Positions 18,942 through 28,177 of a stretch of DNA of 64,000 bases are shown here, one piece after another. Every line of letters starts with the position of its first letter. The stretch's first letter is position 1. The notes beneath the pieces are model-generated. The model saw nothing but the letters and a program-made list of their open reading frames with translations, did no database searches and was not told where the DNA came from. The DNA is from Candidatus Jettenia caeni (GTDB lineage: Bacteria > Planctomycetota > Brocadiia > Brocadiales > Brocadiaceae). The stretch covers positions 620,401 to 684,400 of the forward strand of contig BAFH01000003.1 of assembly GCA_000296795.1 (NCBI GenBank), written 5' to 3'. Position numbers and translations under genes: made by a program.

Positions 18942-20210
18942 TTATGTATTTACTTTCCACGCTACTGTTCCTTTTGGATGCTGGTACCAACCCGGATCCT
19001 CATACCTGGTAATATTCTCACGTACTTTTACTACGGTAAACATACCACCCATCTCAATATTACCAAACGGTCCCTTTCCTGTCATCATGGGAATGGTGTT
19101 TCTTGGAATCGGCATGTTCATGTCAGCCATTTCTGCCATTCCACTCTCTCCCATAGCCATATAGTCCGGCAGCAGGTTTTGCACCTTTTCTTCAACCCCT
19201 TTCTGTTTCACTCCTATCATGTTTGGTATATCATGGCTCATGGCATTCATGACATGATGATTCTTGTGGCAATGGAAAGCCCAATCCCCTGGCGCATCGG
19301 CAACAAATTCTATATCACGTGTAGTGCCTGGAGGAACATTAACCGAGGTTTCAGGCCATTGCGCCGATAGGGGAATTTTACCACCGTCCGTACCAGTAAT
19401 CATGAATTTATAACCATGCAAATGGATTGGGTGAGAATCCATACTTAAGTTTGCGAATCTGATGCGAACACGTTCTCCGAGACGGACTACTAAAGGCGCT
19501 GTACCGGGGAATATGCGACTGTTGAATGTGAAGAGATTAAAATCGGTCATGATATTGGGGTTTGGGGTACTGGTTCCCGGCTCAACAAACCATTCCTGGA
19601 GAAATATGCAGAAGTCCCGGTCAATCCTTGGCTGCTCTGACTCCTTTGGGTGTATGATAAAAAATCCCTCCATTCCCATTGCCATTTGCACCATCTCATC
19701 CGCGTGCGGATGGTACATCTGTGTACCATGCTGACGAAGGGTAAATTCGTAAACATATGTCTCACCAGGTTTAATTTGCCTTTGGTTTAATCCGCCAACA
19801 CCATCCATCCCGTTGGGCAGAAGTACGCCGTGCCAGTGAATAGTCGTATGCTCCTCAAGCTTATTGGTAACGAATATGCGTACACGGTCGCCTTCCACCG
19901 CTTCAATCGTAGGGCCTGGTGTTTGTCCGTTATATCCCCAGCAATTGACAATCATTCCTGGTGCAAACTCCCGTTTGACTGGTTCCGCAGTTACATGAAA
20001 GACCTTCACCCCATTGTCCCATTTCCAGGGAAGTGTGCTTCCATTAGGTGTAACTACGGGGATGTAGGACAGGCCTTTCTGAGAGGATTTGATGGGAATT
20101 GTATCCGGTGTGTCTGTAGCCGTGAGCTGCTTACGTCCTAATAATAGTGAGACGCCACCGGTTAATAGTGCAGCGGCGCTGGAAAGCATCATTTTGCGTC
20201 GGGTAATCAT
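18942..20210 (-). CDS. Tat-exported multicopper oxidase
   Basis: The 422-residue protein begins with a twin-arginine signal (MITRRKMMLSS plus a hydrophobic stretch), which predicts export of a folded, copper-loaded enzyme. The copper ligands are complete: HWHG, YHPHADEM, HPIHLHG and FHCHKNHHVMNAM. The last includes the Cys-His electron-transfer pair and the axial methionine of the type 1 site. The arrangement is that of a short laccase/CopA-like oxidase. A methionine-rich tail segment (MGESGMAEMADMNMP) suggests Cu(I) handling, as in copper-resistance oxidases. It oxidises Cu(I), metals or phenols with O2; the substrate is not determined. The HtrA gene lies upstream on the same strand. Confidence 0.9.
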   Translation of the reverse strand: MITRRKMMLSSAAALLTGGVSLLLGRKQLTATDTPDTIPIKSSQKGLSYIPVVTPNGSTLPWKWDNGVKVFHVTAEPVKREFAPGMIVNCWGYNGQTPGPTIEAVEGDRVRIFVTNKLEEHTTIHWHGVLLPNGMDGVGGLNQRQIKPGETYVYEFTLRQHGTQMYHPHADEMVQMAMGMEGFFIIHPKESEQPRIDRDFCIFLQEWFVEPGTSTPNPNIMTDFNLFTFNSRIFPGTAPLVVRLGERVRIRFANLSMDSHPIHLHGYKFMITGTDGGKIPLSAQWPETSVNVPPGTTRDIEFVADAPGDWAFHCHKNHHVMNAMSHDIPNMIGVKQKGVEEKVQNLLPDYMAMGESGMAEMADMNMPIPRNTIPMMTGKGPFGNIEMGGMFTVVKVRENITRYEDPGWYQHPKGTVAWKVNT

Positions 20211-20360
20211 GGTAATTTCTCTCTGGTAATGATCAAAAGATGTATAGGGATTTTAAAATTTTTCATAATGCGTTAACACACCCCTACCTCAATTGTAGAG
20301 ACGCGAGGTTTTACGTCTGTACGTAAGATGCAAGATTTTGCATTTCTACAGGAGAATAAA

Positions 20361-20449
20361 CCCACCCCTAACCCCTCCCAAGAGGGGAATTTCCCCGATC
20401 GGGTCGAGGACTGGCTTTTATTCCCCTCTTGGGAGGGGTTAGGGGTGGG
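20361..20449. repeat. Perfect 30-bp inverted repeat
   Basis: The 30 bases at 20361-20390 (starting CCCACCCCTAACCCC) are exactly complementary to 20420-20449 (ending GGGGTTAGGGGTGGG), with 29 unpaired bases between. It lies in the gap between the htrA-like gene (20486) and the multicopper oxidase (20210), so any shared transcript would carry this hairpin. There is no T-run directly after it on the minus strand, so it is not a standard terminator. Confidence 0.85.
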
Positions 20450-20485
20450 TAAAAAGTCGTTGGGTTTTGTCTTTTTAAAACCAAC

Positions 20486-21529
20486 CTAATGTAAAGATTC
20501 CTCCGAGATAATTTCGAGAATGAGCTTATCGGAACGCCGGATAATGGTAAGTAACGACTTCACGCCAATCCGATGTTCGGTAAGCTGTTTGTGCAGATCA
20601 TCTATACTCCTGACCGGTTGATTATCAACGCCTATGATTACATCCCCTTCAAGCAAACCTGCTTTTTGTGCAGGGCTATTCTTCTCGATAGCAATGACTA
20701 GCACGCCGCTCTCTGTAACTAAATTATGGAAGAGTACCAGGCGGCGATGGAGGAAGACATTTTGTCCTGCTACGCCAATGTAGCCACGTCGGATTCTTCC
20801 ATCCCTGATAAGCCGTGTTGCAACAAATTTTACTGTGTCAGCCGCGATAGCAAAACAAAGACCTTGCGCACCCTGGATGATAGCGGTATTAACTCCAATT
20901 ACTTCTCCACGGGAGTTAATGAGTGGACCACCTGAATTACCCGGATTCAGCGCCGCATCGGTTTGGATAATACTATCTATCAACCTTCCTGAGCGTGACC
21001 GGAGAGAGCGTCCGAGTGCACTTATCACGCCAGTAGTGACAGTGCATTGGAAGCCATAGGGATTACCAATGGCAACTACAAGTTGGCCTACACGAATAGA
21101 CCGCGAATCACCCAAATGCGCATATGTCAGGTCGGGGGCTTGAATCCTAATAACTGCCAGATCCGTATCAGGATCATCACCGATCATATCTGCATAAAAG
21201 CGGCGGCCATCCGAGAGCGCTACTTCAATTTGACTGGCATTATGTACGACATGACTGTTCGTAAGAATAAAACCATCCGGTGTAAAAATAAACCCCGAGC
21301 CGCTGCCAACCATTTGCTGTGACATACGTGGATGCACTGCTTGCCGGCCATTTAACAACTGAAGAACATTAATATTCACCACTGATGGGATGATCTTCTC
21401 TGACGCACTAACAACGGCTTTTGAATATGTATCAAGAAGTTCTTCATCTGCCGGAGGAGAGATTTCAGATATCTGCAAACCATCAGGCTTGATCTCATCT
21501 GATGATATAGTTTGAAAAAGAGGCTTCAT
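20486..21529 (-). CDS. HtrA-family serine protease with one PDZ domain, no signal peptide
   Basis: The 347-residue protein has the trypsin-like triad His93 (TNSHVV), Asp123 (PDTDLAV) and Ser199 (NPGNSGGPL). A single PDZ domain lies at about 250-340 (VIAIEKNSPAQKAGLLEGDVIIGVDN). There is no obvious N-terminal signal or membrane helix, which is unusual for HtrA proteins. It therefore may be cytoplasmic, or its true start may be missed. It is shorter than DegP and closer to DegS/HhoA-type layouts. A strong promoter lies about 100 bases upstream at 21631-21658. Confidence 0.9.
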   Translation of the reverse strand: MKPLFQTISSDEIKPDGLQISEISPPADEELLDTYSKAVVSASEKIIPSVVNINVLQLLNGRQAVHPRMSQQMVGSGSGFIFTPDGFILTNSHVVHNASQIEVALSDGRRFYADMIGDDPDTDLAVIRIQAPDLTYAHLGDSRSIRVGQLVVAIGNPYGFQCTVTTGVISALGRSLRSRSGRLIDSIIQTDAALNPGNSGGPLINSRGEVIGVNTAIIQGAQGLCFAIAADTVKFVATRLIRDGRIRRGYIGVAGQNVFLHRRLVLFHNLVTESGVLVIAIEKNSPAQKAGLLEGDVIIGVDNQPVRSIDDLHKQLTEHRIGVKSLLTIIRRSDKLILEIISEESLH

Positions 21530-21630
21530 ATTATCTTTCCTCTTAAAATTTTATTTTTTAATTCAAATTAATCTGTAGGATGGGTTAAGCGAAGCGAACC
21601 CATCAAAACAGTTCTTCGTATTTAATTTCA

Positions 21631-21658
21631 ATTATATGGGAAATGTATTGTTTGTCAA
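21631..21658 (-). promoter_or_regulatory. Strong sigma-70-type promoter
   Basis: On the minus strand TTGACA (21658-21653) and TATAAT (21636-21631) are both perfect consensus hexamers with a 16-base spacer. The predicted transcript starts near 21624 and runs into the htrA-like gene at 21529, leaving a leader of about 95 bases. That leader contains a short palindromic repeat with GATGGGTT and AACCCATC arms. Confidence 0.75.
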
Positions 21659-21881
21659 ATTTTCTATCCTTAACGTAAGAACCTATTATGGGAAAATGAA
21701 ACAGTTGCCGTTTATCCTCCATAATGGGTGAGATAGTATAGTAATGATAGATTCCGGAGAAGCGGGAACGGGAATGACAACTTTATATAGCTTAGAGGCC
21801 ATCCCAAAACCTTAATTTTGTGTCTAGAATCATTTGAGATATAGCATATATAAGGAGATTCATGCTCTGTAAGCCGGTTCC

Positions 21882-21990
21882 AGGGGTGGCGCTGACAAGC
21901 TTTGTTTGTCAGTGTTTTGTAATCCATATCCATGTACGTAGAGGTAAATAAGCAATAAGCACAGACACATGGTTTGTCCGTGCCACCAGG
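21882..21990 (-). repeat. Two-hairpin structured repeat, copy B (inverted)
   Basis: Read on the minus strand this matches copy A at 18538-18636. It runs GGTGGCACGGACAAAC, a degenerate hairpin arm, a diverged middle, then ACTGACAAAC, a loop, and TTGTCAGCGCCACC. The first inner hairpin has lost part of its 3' arm. The rest of the gap 21530-22134 holds the promoter and no gene. Confidence 0.65.
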
Positions 21991-22134
21991 TCTGGAGTTA
22001 TCTAAAAACCCCTGGGCGGGTTCAGGTTTATAACCTGAACCCTCAATGTGGAATATTTCCCTATGCGTTTAACCGTGAAAACGCTGTGAGCTATCGACCA
22101 TGCAAAATATAGGGGTTTAATTTACAAAATTGGC

Positions 22135-24100
22135 GTGCCCAGGGAAGGGTACCGCTTTCTAACGGGTGAAAGTCCCGTCATGGTAAAAGCCGGAGCCATG
22201 TAGCCAGGATGGCAGGGGGCGATGGAAACATTACCTTCTGAAGCCCATTGACAAAGTCGGCGTAAGGCCGGTGAGCGAATATCCGGGTCGTAACGAAAGT
22301 GAACGCAGACGTAGCCTCGTGAAAATTAAGAACCACTGGCCGAGCCTGTCAATTTTAGGCGAAGGCGGAATTCACTAACCTAAACTGGCTAATAGGGAAA
22401 AGAACGGTGGCGGGGTATCAGCGGCGACACGGATAGAAAAGAGCGGTATCAACTGGGGAAGCCCTCCTTGTCCCTGAGAGAAATATCAGGAACGAGGTAA
22501 GCCCTATAAGTCTCACGGCGAAATGGGCTGACAGACAAGAGGGTGGCGGATGAGTCCGTAGTAGCGAGGATGGCAAGGAAGCACAACCTTGCCGGAGCGA
22601 AGGGACACTGCTGTGTCTTAAATCTTTCTACGGAGGTAAAGCAGGGAAGAATGACAAAGGCTTCCCTAAGTCTGCAGGAACTGAGGAGAAAGATATACAG
22701 GAAGGCGAAGGCCGAGAAGCACTGGAGGTTTTGGGGACTGTACTGTCATGTCTGCAAGAAAGAAGTCCTGAGAGAAGCCTATCGATTGGCAAAGGCCAAC
22801 GATGGTGCACCCGGAATCTATGGAAAGAGTTTTGAGGACATCGGGGCAGAGGGGGTTGAGGGATTTCTGGAAGGGATAGGGCAGGAACTCCTTAACCGGA
22901 CTTACCGACCGTTGCCCAACAGGAAGGTCGAAATACCGAAAGGGAATGGAAAGACCCGAATGCTTGGGATACCGACGGTTAAAGACCGGGTAGTGCAGGG
23001 AGCGTTAAAGCTTTTACTTGAACCGATATTTGAAGCGGACTTCAAGGACTGCTCGTATGGCTATCGTCCCAAACGTCATGCACATCAGGCAATCGACAGA
23101 GTGACGAAAGGGATACTGCATGGCCTTACGAGAGTGGTGGATGTAGACCTGAGCGGATACTTCGACACCATAAGGCATCACCTGCTGTTGGAGAAGCTAG
23201 CCCGGCGGGTGCAGGACGATGATATCATGCATCTGGTAAAACTCATCCTTAAGGCAAACGGGAAAAAGGGAGTGCCGCAGGGCGGGATCATATCGCCGCT
23301 GCTGTCAAACCTTTACCTCAACGAAGTGGATGAGATGATGGAGCGGGCACGGGAGGTAACCCGCCGCAATGGATACTACAATCTTGAATATATTCGGAGC
23401 GCAGATGACATGGTCATACTGATACACGGACATCCGAAAGAGAACTGGTTACTCCAGAAAGTTCAGAAGCGACTCAAAGAGGAGCTGGACACATTGCAGG
23501 TACAAATGAACCGGGAGAAGACGAAGGTAGTGAATCTCAAAGAAGGAGGATGTTTCAGTTTCCTGGGGTTTGACTTTAGACTCACCAGAAACCGTGAAGG
23601 CAAGGCCTATGTCAGCAAGACGCCACGGAAGAAGAAACGACAGGAAATCGGTAAGAAGGTAAAGGCTGCGCTTAAGGCAAACTGGAACAAGCCATTCAGA
23701 GAAGTGATACAAACAGTCAATGCAATAGTCAGGGGCTGGGTAAATTACTTCAGGATAGGCAATAGTACTAGTACCTTCAACAAGGTCAGGAATTACCTGG
23801 AGATGAAGGTGCGAAGGTTTGTCATGCGCAGAAAGAAACTGAAAGGCTTTGGCTGGAAGATGTGGAGTAGGGAAGAGATATATGGGAAATGGGGTCTGTT
23901 CAATGACTACCAAATTCGATATGTTCCCCTGAAAGCAAATCCAAGCCGATAGGTGTATATGCCTTGTTGTGAAGAGCACAGGAAAGCCGTATGAGGGAAA
24001 ACCTCACGTACGGTTTGACGAGAAGATGCTGGAAATAGGGTATGGTTGTGATCGTGTGACACTCTCAGAGGAAACGGAGAGAAACGGGGAAGACAAACCT
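22135..24100 (+). mobile_element. Full-length group II intron with reverse transcriptase
   Basis: The 5' end is GTGCCC at 22135. The 5' ribozyme domains run to about 22540 and the reverse transcriptase gene lies at 22651-23952. Domain V is at 23985-24016, with the catalytic AGC triad, the paired arms CCGTATGAG and CTCACGTACGG and a GAAA-type loop. The 3' boundary is uncertain: identity with the deleted copy at 801-1281 ends at about 24100, but the element could extend to about 24156. It is inserted in non-coding DNA just downstream of the response regulator gene at 24193, in convergent orientation. Two further partial copies lie at 801-1281 and 43411-43520. Confidence 0.88.
22651..23952 (+). 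CDS. ltrA: Group II intron reverse transcriptase/maturase
   Basis: The protein has 433 residues from the ATG at 22651, which has GGAGG 12 bases upstream. A GTG at 22543 would add 36 residues that look like ribozyme sequence. The domain order is the RT0-RT7 fingers and palm (IPKGNGKTRMLGIPTVKDRVVQGA, VVDVDLSGYFDTIRH, KKGVPQGGIISPLLSNLYL), then the maturase domain (NAIVRGWVNYFRIGNSTSTFNKVRNYL). There is no HNH endonuclease at the C terminus. The catalytic box, normally Y/F-A-D-D, reads S-A-D-D here (codon AGC at 23398-23400). Loss of that aromatic residue may impair reverse transcription while leaving the splicing function. Confidence 0.92.
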   Translation: MTKASLSLQELRRKIYRKAKAEKHWRFWGLYCHVCKKEVLREAYRLAKANDGAPGIYGKSFEDIGAEGVEGFLEGIGQELLNRTYRPLPNRKVEIPKGNGKTRMLGIPTVKDRVVQGALKLLLEPIFEADFKDCSYGYRPKRHAHQAIDRVTKGILHGLTRVVDVDLSGYFDTIRHHLLLEKLARRVQDDDIMHLVKLILKANGKKGVPQGGIISPLLSNLYLNEVDEMMERAREVTRRNGYYNLEYIRSADDMVILIHGHPKENWLLQKVQKRLKEELDTLQVQMNREKTKVVNLKEGGCFSFLGFDFRLTRNREGKAYVSKTPRKKKRQEIGKKVKAALKANWNKPFREVIQTVNAIVRGWVNYFRIGNSTSTFNKVRNYLEMKVRRFVMRRKKLKGFGWKMWSREEIYGKWGLFNDYQIRYVPLKANPSR

Positions 24101-24192
24101 CAGCCTGTAGCCACTACGCCAGTGTTTTACTCTACAGCCTGCAAGAGGATTTTTTGAAAAACAACCCCATAGGGGTGAAATGTTTATAGAAA

Positions 24193-24579
24193 CTATGAAC
24201 TATTCTCTTCATTCTTACCAAGGTATTTTTCTACTTTTGCCAGTAAATCTTCTATTTGAAATGGTTTTGCAATAAAATCATCCGCACCTGCTTCTTTTGC
24301 AAGCTGTGCTATATCTCTGTCTGCTGAAATGATAATAACCGGAATATCTCTCGTATCTTCATTGCCTTTTAAGTATCTGCATGCATCTTTGCCGTTCCAT
24401 CCTGGCATCCAGATATCCAACAGAATTAAGTCAGGCTTTTCTTTTAGTTTGTCCTTAGCCGTGTTGCCATCAACTATTGATATAATTTCATAACCGAATT
24501 CTTCGAGCATGATAGTCAATGCATCAACAATGGCCAGGTTATCCTCTGCAAGGATGATTTTTTTCTTTCTGCCAGTCAT
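24193..24579 (-). CDS. Single-domain response regulator
   Basis: The 128-residue protein is a bare CheY-like receiver. It has the acidic pair E12-D13, phospho-acceptor D55 in LLLDIWMPG, the conserved serine/threonine in IIISADRD and lysine in IAKPFQ. There is no output domain, so it acts by protein contact. Its gene starts 31 bases after the stop of the CheR-PAS-kinase gene on the same strand, which makes that kinase its likely phosphodonor. The group II intron ends within about 100 bases of its 3' end. Confidence 0.9.
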   Translation of the reverse strand: MTGRKKKIILAEDNLAIVDALTIMLEEFGYEIISIVDGNTAKDKLKEKPDLILLDIWMPGWNGKDACRYLKGNEDTRDIPVIIISADRDIAQLAKEAGADDFIAKPFQIEDLLAKVEKYLGKNEENSS

Positions 24580-24610
24580 GTTTTATCTCCTCCCGGTATT
24601 CTTGTGTTGC

Positions 24611-27556
24611 TTAAAGCTTTTGCTGTTTGAGTGGTAATGAAAAGCAAAAAGTAGAACCCTTTCCCTTTTCAGACTCAACCCAGATTTTGCCGTTATGACG
24701 CTTGATTATTTCTGCAGCGATGTAAAGCCCTAATCCCAGTCCGGGGTAGGTTTTTTGATCAGAACCGATAATCCGGTAAAATCGTTCAAATACTTTCTCC
24801 TGATCCTCTTTTGAGATGCCACACCCAAAATCCTGCACACAGAGGGTAACACGTTCTTTATTCGTTTTTGTTTTTATTATGATGGTATCCGCATGCGGAG
24901 AGTACTTAATAGCATTTGAAAGAAAATTGGTAACGACTTGTCCTATGCGGTCACGGTCTCCAGCGATTGTCTTTGCTTTTGCAAGTTGCTGTACTAAGGT
25001 ATGCTTAGCTGTCGTCCTCTGCATTTCCTCAACAATTTCTCCAATAAGCTCATTAAAATCAAAGAGTCCCTCATGATACTGTAATTTTCCACCCTCAATT
25101 TTGGTAACATCAAGCAAATCACCAATAAGACTGGTAAGTTTGTCAATCTGTGCATCCATCTTTCCTACCATCCCGGCTGATTTCATATCTCCGGCTTTCT
25201 GGAATCTATGCTGAAGTATTTGTGTATATGCTTTGATACTGGTAACAGGGGTTTTTAGTTCATGTGAGGCAATACCAATAAATTCATCTTTTTGCCGTTC
25301 AAGCCATCTCCGTTCTTCCTCCGCTTTTTTTTCTTCAGTCGTATCCCGTACTTCTATAACTGTTCCGATAGGTTTCCCTTTATCCAGAATAGGGCTTGCC
25401 ATAAAAGCAACAGGGTAGAAGCTCCCATCCGGCCGTATAAAAACATCCTCCCCCGGTATTCTGCTTTTTTGTGGTAACGCCCTGTCAATAGGACATTCAC
25501 ACATTGGGTAATAACTGCCATCAGGCCTGGTATGATGAATGATGTCATGGAGTGGTTTGTTTGCTGCTTTTACTTCCTCAAAGGTAAATCCCGTCATTTT
25601 TTCGGCAGCAGGATTCATAAAGGTACAGTGATGCTTCTCATCCATGATAAAAAGGCCAAGGGTGGCATTATCGTTCAGAGTTTGAAATATCTCTTTTTGA
25701 GCTTGTAGTAGCTCTTCGGCCCTCTTCCGCTCAGTAATATCGTGGACAATTTTTGACATACCGACAATTTTCCCTGCCTCATCATACACTGCCGTGGTAA
25801 CGCCAGTTGCCCAAAAGCGACTGCCATCTTTCCTCACACGCCAATTTTCACTCTCTGCCCAGCCATTTTTTATGGCTGTTGCCAGTTCCTTTTTGAAGCT
25901 ACCTGCCTTCCTATCCTCAGGAGTAAAAAACTGCGCTGTATTCTTCCCTATAATCTCTGCCGCGGTATAGCCGAGGAGATTTTCTGCTCCTTTATTCCAG
26001 ACCTGAATATTTCCTTTCAGATCAATCATAAAAATTGCATAGTCCTTGACACTTTCAACAAGCATCCGGAATCGTTCTTCAGATTCCCTGAGTGCTTTTT
26101 CTCCTTTTTGAAGCTCAGTAATATCTTTAATAACCAGAAGGATAAGAGGACTCTTTTCCGGTCCTTGTTCCAACGTCCGGGCATTGAGAATCATGGTCTT
26201 CTGCCCAATTGTTTTAAAGTCATGCTCTACAATAAAGTCATTAAGCATACCTTTTTGCGGAAGAATTTTCTTAAGGAGCACTCGAAGTTCAGGAATATTC
26301 CACTGTTTATTTCCTAAATCGAATAGTAATGTATTTTTTGCCTCCTCTGACGTTACCTTGAAGGTATCATAGAACGCTTTGTTGGCTGATTTTACACGGA
26401 AGTTATTATCAAGTACTACGAGTGACTCTCGTACCGTATTGACGATTGCTTCCACATAGTCCTTTGCTCTCGTTACTTCTTCGTTGCGGACTTCCAGTTC
26501 TTCGTTGCTTGCCTGGAGTTCTTCAATGGCAGATTGCAACTCTTTGTTCATAATATCTAACGCATCGATAATCTCATTGGCGTATTCCTGCGTGAGTGAT
26601 AAAGCCTCTTTTAACTTGCTAATGTTGTGCTGGCGATAAGATTGTTGCAAAACTTCAGGTTGCGTTGTGCCAAAGGGCTTTAGAGCAGGGAGACGGCTCT
26701 TTCCTGCCTGTGCGTTTATAGTGTTCCGTAAATCTTCCGGTGCAGAGATAACACCTGTATCTTTACGGGAGTAAATTCTCTGTTTGCTGTCTATGGTATG
26801 AAATAGCTTAGATGCTTCGCCAAGCCCTTCAGCTTTTCCCAATACCAGAAACCCATGAGGAGCCAGGGCCTGGTGCATCCTGATAAGCGCCTTTTTTTGT
26901 AACCCTTGCCCTAAGTAAATAAGGAGATTATGGCAACTAATCAGGTCGGCATTGGTAAGTGGCGGATTATGTGTGACATCGTGCGCCACAAATTCACATA
27001 GAGCACGAATCGCCCGCTTGATCTGATACCCATTATTTTTTTTGGTAAAGAAAAGGCGGAGGCGCTGCGGCGAGACATGGTTGATAACATCTTTCTTATA
27101 CAGACCTTCACGGGCTTTTCTGATAGCGCCCTCGTCTATATCGGTGGCAAAAATCTTAATTCGCCTGAGAGGCGCTTTCTTTCCCAGAAACTCTTGAAAT
27201 ACTATGGCAAGTGAGTATGCCTCTTCACCTGTTGCGCAGCCCGGTACCCACACAGTAATTGGCGTTTTGGATGACTTCTTCTGTATGAGTGTTGGAAAGA
27301 CTGATTTTTTCAGCACTTCAAACTGGTCAAGCTCACGGAAAAAACTGGTGACATGGATAAGCATATCTCTACGGAGTGCTTCTACTTCGTCCGGATTTTT
27401 TTCAAGAAACGCACGATATTCCGGCAAGGTTTTGATATGATTGAGAAGCATTCGTCGCTGCATTCTCCTGTTGACAGTGGTAGACTTGTACTGACTAAAG
27501 TCAATACCTGTTCTTCTGTGAAGAATCGCTAAGATGGTATCTTTCTCTGTACTCAT
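24611..27556 (-). CDS. CheR methyltransferase-PAS-histidine kinase fusion
   Basis: The protein has 981 residues from the ATG at 27556. An in-frame TTG at 27607 adds a short tail without support. An N-terminal CheR domain (about 1-275) holds the SAM-binding PGCATGEEAYSLA, ATDIDEGAI and FVAHDVTHNPPL. A coiled coil (about 325-370, EELQASNEELEVRNEEV) is followed by three PAS/PAC domains to about 745, and then HisKA with the phospho-acceptor histidine in IASHELKTPVTS. The ATPase domain has NFLSNAIKYSP, DFGCGIS and GLGLGLYIAAEII. No CheB methylesterase domain is present, unlike many CheB-CheR-kinase fusions. It is predicted to be soluble. Ligand and output are unknown. Confidence 0.9.
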   Translation of the reverse strand: MSTEKDTILAILHRRTGIDFSQYKSTTVNRRMQRRMLLNHIKTLPEYRAFLEKNPDEVEALRRDMLIHVTSFFRELDQFEVLKKSVFPTLIQKKSSKTPITVWVPGCATGEEAYSLAIVFQEFLGKKAPLRRIKIFATDIDEGAIRKAREGLYKKDVINHVSPQRLRLFFTKKNNGYQIKRAIRALCEFVAHDVTHNPPLTNADLISCHNLLIYLGQGLQKKALIRMHQALAPHGFLVLGKAEGLGEASKLFHTIDSKQRIYSRKDTGVISAPEDLRNTINAQAGKSRLPALKPFGTTQPEVLQQSYRQHNISKLKEALSLTQEYANEIIDALDIMNKELQSAIEELQASNEELEVRNEEVTRAKDYVEAIVNTVRESLVVLDNNFRVKSANKAFYDTFKVTSEEAKNTLLFDLGNKQWNIPELRVLLKKILPQKGMLNDFIVEHDFKTIGQKTMILNARTLEQGPEKSPLILLVIKDITELQKGEKALRESEERFRMLVESVKDYAIFMIDLKGNIQVWNKGAENLLGYTAAEIIGKNTAQFFTPEDRKAGSFKKELATAIKNGWAESENWRVRKDGSRFWATGVTTAVYDEAGKIVGMSKIVHDITERKRAEELLQAQKEIFQTLNDNATLGLFIMDEKHHCTFMNPAAEKMTGFTFEEVKAANKPLHDIIHHTRPDGSYYPMCECPIDRALPQKSRIPGEDVFIRPDGSFYPVAFMASPILDKGKPIGTVIEVRDTTEEKKAEEERRWLERQKDEFIGIASHELKTPVTSIKAYTQILQHRFQKAGDMKSAGMVGKMDAQIDKLTSLIGDLLDVTKIEGGKLQYHEGLFDFNELIGEIVEEMQRTTAKHTLVQQLAKAKTIAGDRDRIGQVVTNFLSNAIKYSPHADTIIIKTKTNKERVTLCVQDFGCGISKEDQEKVFERFYRIIGSDQKTYPGLGLGLYIAAEIIKRHNGKIWVESEKGKGSTFCFSLPLKQQKL

Positions 27557-28177
27557 ATCTTTTCGTATCCTGTTTTTATGTATATGAATTTCGACTTTGC
27601 AGGACAACCCTTTAGAGTTGCTATAGTGATCTCAAAATAAAATGTTATATAGCATAACTGATTTTTCCAGAAAATACAGAATTTCCAAAAGATTGTAAAA
27701 GCGATATTTTGTTTCGACATTACTATAGATAAATTCATCAGAATTATGGTATATCCTGGTTTACAATCTGATGTAATGTAGAGGAATTTCAAAGCGATTC
27801 TGTAGTAGCAAGGCGCACCTTGCTACTACATATCTTTACAATGTAAAAGTCGCCGAAGGTCTCATGAAACGTAAAGAGTAAAAGAATAACAACTTTCCTT
27901 ATTCTTAGCTTGATGGTAGTTACTCAAAATACTGTTGGATCATAGCAGGGGCGAACCTTGTGTTCGCCCGCCCTTTGTGCACATTCAAGACCTGTGCGTT
28001 TTCCCACGACCAGGGCGAACACAAGGTTCGCCCCTACCCCGGTTTGCACCTTAGTTTGAGTAATTACGCTTGATGTATATGGGCTAAATGCCCTATATCA
28101 ACTCCTGTTTTTTCATGAGAAGATACCGTAAATGAGAGAACAATAACCGGGAGTGTTTCTATTTAAGCTGTCTATAA
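27557..28177. repeat. Intergenic repeats with large palindromes
   Basis: The region carries degenerate pieces of the dispersed composite repeat (27584-27625 and 27781-27875). Inside the second piece sits a perfect hairpin GTAGTAGCAAGG/CCTTGCTACTAC (27802-27829, loop CGCA). At 27947-27969 and 28013-28035 lies a perfect 23-bp inverted repeat (left arm beginning AGGGGCGAACCTTGTG) enclosing 43 bases. No gene was seen. Confidence 0.7.

Noticed and set aside
22543-22650. GTG start of the intron reverse transcriptase
   Set aside because: The extra 36 residues are translated ribozyme sequence; the ATG at 22651 has GGAGG upstream and matches family starts.
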